The notes under the pieces: generated by a model
Databases searched by the model: none
Told to the model about the DNA's origin: nothing
The model's input: only the letters and a program-made list of their open reading frames with translations
In this document: positions 1 through 7,500 of the stretch, piece by piece
Numbering within the stretch: the first letter of the stretch is position 1
How the letters are laid out: the number at the start of each line of letters is the position of its first letter
Assembly (NCBI GenBank): GCA_001822075.1
Contig: MHPK01000005.1
Coordinates: forward strand, 1 to 33,980
Direction: 5' to 3'
Length of the DNA: 33,980 nucleotides
Origin: Candidatus Staskawiczbacteria bacterium RIFOXYB1_FULL_38_37
GTDB taxonomy: Bacteria; Patescibacteriota; Minisyncoccia; Minisyncoccales; Staskawiczbacteraceae
Made by a program: the position numbers and the translations under genes

Positions 1-1010
1 GCACGAGACGGCCACATAGGTAACACTTTTAATGTTTTCTCGGTAAATTGTATTGGTGTGGAATATCCGAGAGTTTGGCGCGGTCTGACAAAGTTGTATT
101 CAATTAGCCATTCGGTAAGCGTTCGGTTGAATTCAGCGCAGTCTGGTGTGAAATTCCCAAGGTCGATAAATTCCTGCTGAAGCGTCTGATTAAACTTCTC
201 GCAGACAGGATTGTCTTTTGGAGTATGCGGTCTGGAAAAGTATTGTGGGATATTTAGCTCAGCGCATATCTGGGCAAACAGTTTATGGAATTCAGATCCG
301 TTATCGTGTCCGGCGTTGAGCATTTTTCCTTCAAGCAGGTAATGCATTCTCAACAGAAAGTCTCGGGCGTTGTAAGAAGATTTGGTTGTGTACATTCTAG
401 CAAATGCTACTTTGGAAATTGAATCTATGCCTGTGAATATATATCTCTTTATCCCATTCCAGTATATCACAATGGTGTCAAAACAAATAAGGAAACCCGG
501 ATATTGTTTTTTTGAGAGTTCGGTGATGCGTTTCTTCTTTTGATTGCGTTTCCGTTTTGCCTGCATTTTCTCGTTTTTTATCGGGTGGTAATACAGCTTG
601 TATTTTTTGATTGTGTATTGGATTTTCCAGGAAGATATTTCTTCTTGGAATTCGTCCTTGTATATTTTTTGCAGTTTCATTTTGCCCCACCTAATGTGCT
701 TCTTCCTCAATCCAATTATCCTTGTTTCCTCCTCTGGTGTGATTTCTTTTTGCCTTGTGTGTTTTGGAGTTCTGTCTCCGTCTTCAAGCAATCTCAGATT
801 TTTACCGTCAAATATATTTTTCCATTTATGAAATGTTTTAGATGAAATGCCAAAATGCCTAGCAGTGAAGGAAGCATTTGATTCCGCTTTTGTTTCGTAA
901 AAAATAAACCACTCTAATCTTTGGACGGCTGCACGAGACAGCTTAAGCAGGTCTGCCTGCTTGTGCCACCGCTCATGTATGTTCAGTAGCTTAAATGGGT
1001 GGCGGGGCAC
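1..1010 (-). CDS. IS481/IS3-type DDE transposase (rve integrase core), C-terminus runs off the left edge
   Basis: Manual minus-strand translation gives one continuous ORF, absent from the ORF track because it has no ATG start and no stop in the window: VPRHPFKLLNIHERWHKQADLLKLSRAAVQRLEWFIFYE...SKKQYPGFLICFDTIVIYWNGIKRYIFTGIDSISKVAFARMYTT...GHDNGSEFHKLF...SRPHTPKDNPVCEKFNQTLQQEF...LIEYNFVRPRQTLGYSTPIQF. DDE-type motifs (FDT, DNGSEF, NPVCEKFNQT). Start codon (GTG at 1010) is uncertain. Confidence 0.9.
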   Translation of the reverse strand, partial: MPRHPFKLLNIHERWHKQADLLKLSRAAVQRLEWFIFYETKAESNASFTARHFGISSKTFHKWKNIFDGKNLRLLEDGDRTPKHTRQKEITPEEETRIIGLRKKHIRWGKMKLQKIYKDEFQEEISSWKIQYTIKKYKLYYHPIKNEKMQAKRKRNQKKKRITELSKKQYPGFLICFDTIVIYWNGIKRYIFTGIDSISKVAFARMYTTKSSYNARDFLLRMHYLLEGKMLNAGHDNGSEFHKLFAQICAELNIPQYFSRPHTPKDNPVCEKFNQTLQQEFIDLGNFTPDCAEFNRTLTEWLIEYNFVRPRQTLGYSTPIQFTEKTLKVLPMWPSR

Positions 1011-1139
1011 AAAGAAAGAGTGACCACGCCATAGGCTGGGGATATAGTATTGGTGCATATATAAGATGTTTAGGTTTTTAGCCCCATTCTACCAGTTTTT
1101 GGCAGTTTTGGGGTGTTACCTATGTATCTCATCTTGTGC
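1..1139 (-). mobile_element. Insertion sequence with imperfect terminal inverted repeats (left end truncated by the window)
   Basis: GCACGAGACGGCCACATAGGTAACAC at 1-26 matches the reverse complement of GTGTTACCTATGTATCTCATCTTGTGC at 1113-1139. These bracket the transposase. Exact outer ends cannot be seen. Confidence 0.75.
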
Positions 1140-1165
1140 AGTTTTGCAAAAAATCCATCATGCGC

Positions 1166-1205
1166 AAAAAACCAGCATGCTCTCTTTCTAACATACTGGT
1201 TTTTT
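1166..1205 (-). terminator. Intrinsic terminator downstream of yqeY-like gene
   Basis: AAAAAACCAGTATG...CATGCTGGTTTTTT hairpin on the minus strand ending in a T-run, just 3' of the 1208-1717 stop codon. Confidence 0.7.
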
Positions 1206-1207
1206 GA

Positions 1208-1717
1208 TTATTTAGATAATAATTCTTTTACAATTTTTGAAACTTCTCCTGAATCAGCTTTCCCCTTAATTTTTGGATTTAAGTCTGCCATGACCTTTCC
1301 CATATCGCGCATTTCTTTGGCTCCTGTTTTGGCAATTGACTCTTCAATTAATTTTTTTATTTCTTCTTCTGACAGCTGTTCTGGAAGATATTTTTGCAAA
1401 ACTTCAATTTCTTTTTTTTCTTTGTCAGCCAGCTCCTGCCTGCCGCCTTTTTCATACAAAACAATGGCATCTCTTCTCTTTTTGATTTCAGAAGATATCA
1501 CATCAACTATCTCTTCATCGGTCAGCTGAGATGCGTCTACCAGGCTTTCTTCGCTCGCAGAAGCTTCAGCGGAGGCTGGGTCTTTTGATAACTTAAATCT
1601 TTTCTCCTTTTCTTTTGTGACAATTGCAGCCAAAAGCATGCGTAATACGCTAAGCATTAACTGCTCGCCTGATTTTAACGCCTCGGTAGAATCTTGTTGA
1701 ATCTGTTGTTTGAGCAT
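1208..1717 (-). CDS. yqeY: GatB/YqeY domain-containing protein
   Basis: 169 aa; MLKQQIQQDSTEALKSGEQLMLSVLRMLLAAI...KKRRDAIVLYEKGGRQELADKEKKEIEVLQKYLPEQLSEEEI is typical of YqeY; adjacent to rpsU, a common pairing. Confidence 0.92.
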   Translation of the reverse strand: MLKQQIQQDSTEALKSGEQLMLSVLRMLLAAIVTKEKEKRFKLSKDPASAEASASEESLVDASQLTDEEIVDVISSEIKKRRDAIVLYEKGGRQELADKEKKEIEVLQKYLPEQLSEEEIKKLIEESIAKTGAKEMRDMGKVMADLNPKIKGKADSGEVSKIVKELLSK

Positions 1718-1745
1718 GAAAAATTTTAAATTTGTTATTTAAAAT

Positions 1746-1964
1746 TTATTTGGGTTTTGCCAACTTGTCTGCTTTTATTCTTTCTTTTCTCAATTCATCC
1801 CTTCTCAAAGCTGACCTCTTTTTTGCCAAAGCTGATTTGGCTCTTTTGTGGAATTGATTTTTCCGAATTTCAAGCAAAACTCCGGATTGGCGCACTGTTT
1901 TTGTAAAACGATGAGCCAAGCTCTGAGTAGTTTCTTTGTCTTTTCTTTTTACTTCTAATGCCAT
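1746..1964 (-). CDS. rpsU: 30S ribosomal protein bS21
   Basis: 72 aa basic protein with bS21-like pattern (MALEVKRKDKETTQSLAHRFTKTVRQSGVLLEIRKNQFHKRA). Confidence 0.85.
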   Translation of the reverse strand: MALEVKRKDKETTQSLAHRFTKTVRQSGVLLEIRKNQFHKRAKSALAKKRSALRRDELRKERIKADKLAKPK

Positions 1965-1974
1965 AAATTATTTT

Positions 1975-3258
1975 TTATTTTTTAACTTTTGTTTTCATTT
2001 CTTGCACGACCTTGTCAAGTTTTATTTCTTTTTGGACGCCTGAATCCATGTCCCTTAAAGTAATAAAATCTTCTAATGCTTCTTTCTGCCCGAAAATTAA
2101 AACCCATCTTATTCCCATTTTATCTGCTGTTCTTAACTGGGTTTTTAATGAATCTTTTGAAAAAGATTCAGCCATAGGTATTTTAGCTGCCCTGAATTCT
2201 TCAAAAAGCTTCATGCTTTTTCTTTTAGCTAATTGGCCGAGCTGGGCTAAAAATATCTGCGGCTCGTCTTTGCTTTTTTTAGTTTTTATTTCTTTATTTT
2301 TCATCAAACTCAAAATTCTTTCTATGCCTCCGGCTGATCCGCAAGAAGGGGTGTCTCTTCCGCCCAATATCTTGGCTAAATTGTCATATCTGCCTCCTCC
2401 AATTAAAGAGCCGTTGCTTTGGCCGTCTTCTGCCTGCTCAACAATTTCAAAAACTGTTTTTGTGTAATAATCCAGGCCCCTTACCAAATATGGATTTAAT
2501 GTATAGGGCAGCTCAAGCTCGTCTAAAAACTCTAACACTTGTTTAAAGTGAGTGTGGCAGTCCTCGCAAAGATGGTCAATTATCTGGGGAGCTCCAGCCT
2601 TTACCCTCTGGCATTTTTCTTCTTTGCAGTCTAAAATTCTTAATGGATTTTCTTTTAATCTCCTCTGGCAGTCAGAACATAAAGATGATTTTCTCGACCT
2701 TAAATATCCTGTAAGGATTTTTTTGAAATAAGGCCTGCACTCTGAATCTCCAATTGAATTTACTTCAATTGTTATATTTTTAATGCTAAGTTCTTTTAAT
2801 ACGTCATAGCTCATCTGGATAATCTGGCAGTCTATTGAGGGGGTTTTTTCTCCGAGAGCCTCAAAACCGAACTGATGAAACTGTCTAAATCTTCCTGCCT
2901 GGGGTTTTTCATACCTGAAAAACGGGCCTAAATACCATAATTTTACGGGCTGTGGAAGATTGTGCATTCCATGTTCTATATAGCTTCTCATAATGCCGGC
3001 TGTTCCCTCCGGCCTCAAACAAACAAAATCTGCCCCTTTTGTGCGGAATGTATACATTTCTTTTCCTATAATATCTGTGTCAGCGCCCACTCCTTTTGAA
3101 AAAAGTTCTGCCTGCTCCACTATAGGAGTTTCTATTTTTGAAAAACCATAATAGTTTGCCACGCCTTCAACCGCTTTATCAATTTTTTTGATATAAAGCT
3201 GGTCATCTGGCAAAACGTCATGCATTCCTGTTAATGTTTGGTATTTGACTTTATTCAT
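1975..3258 (-). CDS. hisS: Histidyl-tRNA synthetase
   Basis: 427 aa; class II aaRS motifs (GMHDVLPDD, RPEGTAGIMRSYIEHGM, FRYEKPQAGRFRQFHQFGFEALG, VRGLDYYTKTVFE, GGGRYDNL). Confidence 0.97.
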   Translation of the reverse strand: MNKVKYQTLTGMHDVLPDDQLYIKKIDKAVEGVANYYGFSKIETPIVEQAELFSKGVGADTDIIGKEMYTFRTKGADFVCLRPEGTAGIMRSYIEHGMHNLPQPVKLWYLGPFFRYEKPQAGRFRQFHQFGFEALGEKTPSIDCQIIQMSYDVLKELSIKNITIEVNSIGDSECRPYFKKILTGYLRSRKSSLCSDCQRRLKENPLRILDCKEEKCQRVKAGAPQIIDHLCEDCHTHFKQVLEFLDELELPYTLNPYLVRGLDYYTKTVFEIVEQAEDGQSNGSLIGGGRYDNLAKILGGRDTPSCGSAGGIERILSLMKNKEIKTKKSKDEPQIFLAQLGQLAKRKSMKLFEEFRAAKIPMAESFSKDSLKTQLRTADKMGIRWVLIFGQKEALEDFITLRDMDSGVQKEIKLDKVVQEMKTKVKK

Positions 3259-3261
3259 AAT

Positions 3262-3858
3262 TTAATACGCGGGTTGCGATATTGCAGACAAAGTAGTTAA
3301 AGGGAAAACTCTTAAAAATGCCTTGCCAATAATATTTTTTCTCGGAACAACGCCCCATGCCCTTGAATCATACGAATACTGCCTGTTATCTCCTAAAACA
3401 AAATATTCTTCACTGCTTAAGGTTGCGCTCACGTCTCCAATTGTTTTTAAGTCGTCTGGCAAATAATTTTCATCTAAAATTGTTGTTCCTTGGCTGTTAG
3501 TTATTGACACTTGGCCGCTTTCTATATCAACAGTTTCTCCTGGAAGGCCAATAATCCTTTTAATAAATCTTTGCGAGGTGTCTTTTGGATATTTAAAAAC
3601 AACCACATCTCCTCTTTGGGGCTCTGAAAGCCTGTAGCTTAATTCATCTATAATAAGATAATCTCCTGTTTCAAAATTTGGCGACATAGACTCTCCTTTT
3701 ACTATAAAAGGCTGGAACAAAAAATAACGTATAGGCAAAACTATAACCAAAGCAATAAGGCCTATTTTCAAAATATCCCACGCAAAAGCAAAGTATTTTT
3801 TAAATCCTTTTTCGTTATTTAGCATAACTTCGCTGGGCTCTTGATTTTTTTGTTCCAT
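3262..3858 (-). CDS. lepB: Signal peptidase I
   Basis: 198 aa; one N-terminal TM segment, KGESMSPNFETGDYLIIDELSYR (catalytic Ser), GDVVVFKYPKD, RFIKRIIGLPGETV (catalytic Lys), YFVLGDNRQYSYDSRAWG. Confidence 0.95.
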   Translation of the reverse strand: MEQKNQEPSEVMLNNEKGFKKYFAFAWDILKIGLIALVIVLPIRYFLFQPFIVKGESMSPNFETGDYLIIDELSYRLSEPQRGDVVVFKYPKDTSQRFIKRIIGLPGETVDIESGQVSITNSQGTTILDENYLPDDLKTIGDVSATLSSEEYFVLGDNRQYSYDSRAWGVVPRKNIIGKAFLRVFPLTTLSAISQPAY

Positions 3859-3920
3859 ATTTTTTCTAAAAAAATTTATTCAACTGACTGAATTATAGCA
3901 TATTTTTTAGGGCGATGCAA

Positions 3921-3960
3921 GCCCCGTTAGAAGTCGTTTTAAAACGACTTCTAACGGGGC
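3921..3960. repeat. Perfect 40-nt palindrome, intergenic
   Basis: GCCCCGTTAGAAGTCGTTTTAAAACGACTTCTAACGGGGC is its own reverse complement with no loop. Confidence 0.95.
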
Positions 3961-3974
3961 AAGGCCCAAAACCA

Positions 3975-4018
3975 AAAAAAATCGGGAGCTACAAAAGCTG
4001 CAGCTCCCCTGAAAAAAA
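3975..4018 (-). terminator. Intrinsic terminator of the small HTH-like gene
   Basis: Minus strand GGGAGCTGCAGCTTTTGTAGCTCCCGATTTTTTTT: hairpin plus T8 immediately 3' of ORF 4028-4270. Confidence 0.8.
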
Positions 4019-4027
4019 GGTGATCGG

Positions 4028-4270
4028 TTAGCGGGATAAAGCGCCCGTGACAGAATGGCTATTCCGCCTTTTGCACCTTGGCTTAAAGCCACGGCCGTTT
4101 CCGTTGCCACTCAAATGTCCTTGGAGCAGACGATGCACCGCGAGTTCACTGATTTCCGTACCAAACTCTTGGCAAAATAGACGAGGGATTTCTTTGGCGC
4201 TAGCGCCATTGGAAAGAATGAATTCCCTTTGAGCAGAACTCAAGTGGCGGTGCGAATTTGTCTTGGACAT
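4028..4270 (-). CDS. Small putative helix-turn-helix protein (GC-rich cassette 1)
   Basis: 80 aa, MSKTNSHRHLSSAQREFILSNGASAKEIPRLFCQEFGTEISELAVHRLLQGHL..., HTH-like spacing and a basic tail. Own promoter and terminator; RBS-like AGAAAGGAATCGTT upstream of the ATG. Confidence 0.6.
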   Translation of the reverse strand: MSKTNSHRHLSSAQREFILSNGASAKEIPRLFCQEFGTEISELAVHRLLQGHLSGNGNGRGFKPRCKRRNSHSVTGALSR

Positions 4271-4474
4271 AACGATTCCTTTCTAACGCGAGGGTTTCGT
4301 TTCAGGAACAGAAAAGCGCCTCTTCCCTGTCCGACCCCGCAGTCACCATGAGAGGGTCTCGCTCAAGTCAATCGCATTCACGTCTCCTTTTGTTAGTTCC
4401 AAGTATGGCAAAAAACAATAGATTAAGGACCACCTCCTTTCTTAATATTCAAGATAAAATGTGCTGATTTATAA

Positions 4475-4502
4475 ATTATAGTTCTAAAAAAAATCTTGTC
4501 AA
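4475..4502 (-). promoter_or_regulatory. Consensus sigma70-type promoter for cassette 1
   Basis: Minus strand TTGACA-N16-TATAAT, about 205 nt upstream of the 4270 start codon. Confidence 0.8.
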
Positions 4503-4512
4503 GTTGTTTTAC

Positions 4513-4546
4513 TAAAAAATGCCCCCAAGTTTGGGGGCGTTTTTTA
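4513..4546 (-). terminator. Bidirectional intrinsic terminator, downstream end of the large secreted protein gene
   Basis: GCCCCCAAGTTTGGGGGC hairpin flanked by AAAAAAT and TTTTTTA, giving a T-run on either strand. Confidence 0.85.
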
Positions 4547-4556
4547 GTAATTATAA

Positions 4557-7500
4557 TTACTGGCCCAATAAATGTCTTATACTCTCATATATTGAAGCCA
4601 AACTATTTGAAATAGAATCTAACTGATATTGATAAGACGTGGCACAAGGACTCGAGGTATCATTAAGTTTTTGCTGACACCATGTTTGATCTGTTTTGTG
4701 CGCATTGTAAATAGACATATCATTAGAGTTAACATGCCCATCTTTATTTATATCAGCTGCAGGGCTATATAATGTTGTTTGAGCACAGGTTGTTGAATAA
4801 TGATTACCTATTTCGGTGTACAGTTTTGAACAATATATATCAGTACACTGGCTCGGACTCGAAGTATCATTTAACCTTTCCTGACACCAGCCATCTTCTG
4901 TTGAATGATCTGAATAAAAATAACGATCAGAAAGTTTTACAAATCCATCTTTGTTTACATCAGCTACGGGGTCATATCCTGGTTCTCCGCATTGCGTGCT
5001 ATAACTGGCTGTTATTTTACTGTCTAAATGAGAGCAAAAAGTATTCGGTTCAACAATAGTAAAATAATTGTTACTGATATCAGTACCGCTAGCTCCGGCA
5101 GAAAGATCGCTTATCTTAATCTTATAAGTAGTCCCGGGTTGCAAATTGTCGGGTATATACCAATCGTTAATTACGCCCGCAGAGGCTAGTATGCCAGAAG
5201 TTATAACGGTGCCAGAATCAGCAGAATTAGCTAAAAGAGTTATAGTTACCTTATCATTAGCTCCCAAGCCAAATGAAGTCCATGTAATTTTATGATGTGT
5301 TCCTACTTCCCACGTTTCTCCGCCGTTTGGAGAAGTAACGGTAATTAATGATTGAGCTGTTGTTGCTCTGCAAACTCCGTTTTCACAACCATTTGGACAA
5401 TAGTAATGCTCGGTCCGAACAATCCCAGATGAATCGCAATAACCTTCCACTAAGTTGTAAGAAAAACCAGAAACGCAATTATCAGTAAAAGAGCCCCCTT
5501 GCGAATTACTTGTTGTGCCTCTAGTGTTGTAATTTTTCCCATTATCTGAATCGACGCAAGTTAAAGGTGCTGAAATGGCAAAATAATTATTGCTAAAATC
5601 ACTAAGACCGCCTGAAACCCCGCTGTTAATAGCCTCAACGCGCATTTTAAATATTGTTCCCGCTGAAATATACTCGGGTATCGTCCAGTTATAGTTGGTG
5701 CCACTTATAGTATTTGCCAATGTCATATAAACTAAATTGTCTTTATACAAAACTAATCGGTAAGTTGTGCCAGCTGCTACGCCAGTGACATTCCATCCTA
5801 TAGTTTGCTGAGTTCCTTGTTGCCAATTTTCCCCGCCATTGGGCGAGGTAATTGTAATTGATGATTGAGGGTTTTGCGCGCAAGAAGTTCCCATCAAAGA
5901 ATACCCGGAATTGCATATTATATTTGCGGTTTCAGCTCCCGTTGTAAATGTTCCGTTATTGCAGGTAAAAGTTACAGAATCCTGCCTGGTTCCATTTGAA
6001 ACAGAGCTTGTTGTGCTGGCTGTAAAGCTTGAGCCGCTCGCTGTTGTAGGAATAAAATATCCATTAATTGTTGTTGCAACACAAGATAAATTGGCTGGCG
6101 CGGCAATAGCAAAATAATTATTGCTTAAATCTGTGATTGAAGAATTAGTAGTGTCCCAGATTTTTACTTTATAGTCATATCCAGGGGTAATTGTTACTGG
6201 AACTATCCAAGAAAATGAACCAGAAGATGCCGGCACAGAATAAGTTAAATGCCATCCTGTATTGGGATTAGTTTTGTCCAGCTCAATCATGACATTATCA
6301 ACCCCATTTGATGTCCATGTAATGTTATGCGTTTCACCCTGTTTCCAAGTTTCCCCACCATTGGGCGAAGTAACGGTAATCGACGGCTGAGATGTCGCGC
6401 ACGGACTCTTGGTTTCAGCAAGCCTTTGCTGACACCAAGACTGGTCTGTTGTGTGAGCTGCGTAGAAAGACTGGTCGCCAGAGTCAACATCTCCATCTTT
6501 ATCTACATCAACTAAAGGATCGTATGCTATGTCTCCGCATTTTTTGTTGTAGCTGGCAGTTAGCTTGCTGTAAAACTGGGAGCAGTAATTTGTTGTGGTG
6601 CAGTTTTGTGTTGTTACCGGCTTGCCAGTATCAACTCCACAATTATTTGAGTCTGTGCAAATTTTTGTTTGTTGACCATTTGCGCACATACCCCACGCAG
6701 TACAATTCCAGTTTGGGGTACAAGTTGCTGTGCATGTCTGTGATTCTGCTGGTTTACCGGTTGTAACTCCGCAGTTGTTGGAATCTGTGCAAGTTCTGGT
6801 TTGCTGATTGTTCGCGCAAGCGCTCCAGTCATCGCACACCCAATTTGACGTACAGGTTTCCCCGCTTGTTTCACATCCATAAAGCGCGTTTAGCTTTGCT
6901 CTAGTGGAAACCCCTACATACCCCGTGCCACGCGTCAAACTATATGGAGCCAAAACATCAGATGCATACTTTTCTTGAAAAGTGACTACAGCCGACGAGG
7001 TTCCCTGACCAAAAGTATTACCTGTGTCCGGGGCGTAAGAAATGCCTTCTCTATCTAATGCAGTATGCAAATATCCGATTTCAGCTAATCCCGACTGTCC
7101 GTATCCTAAATTCTGATTAAAGGTATGACACAAATTTATTATTGGACACGGGCTTGTTGTCTCGCTCAGTTTTTGCTGGCACCATGTTTCGTCTGTTGTG
7201 TGCGCCGCGTAAAAAGACATGTCTCCAAGGTCAACTTTTTTACTTTTATCTATATCTGCTGTAGGGTCATACGCGGCATCACCACAACTTTTTAGATAAC
7301 TTGCTGTTATCTTAGAATATAGCTGAGAACAAGAAGTTGTTGTTGCTGGTTCATTTGTAATAGTAAAATCATCGCTGGTATCTTCTGCAGGACCGCTAAA
7401 TCCACTATTAAGCGTGCAATAAGATACGGTAACTTCATAATCGGTATCCTTAGTAATATCGGAGCTTAAAGTATATAAATATGTACCTGTGTCTTGCGCA

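Noticed and set aside
1113-1529. Plus-strand 138-aa ORF
   Set aside because: Antisense to the well-supported yqeY gene and includes the IS end.
3907-4110. Minus-strand 67-aa ORF
   Set aside because: Runs through a terminator and the 40-nt palindrome, in another frame of the better supported 80-aa gene.
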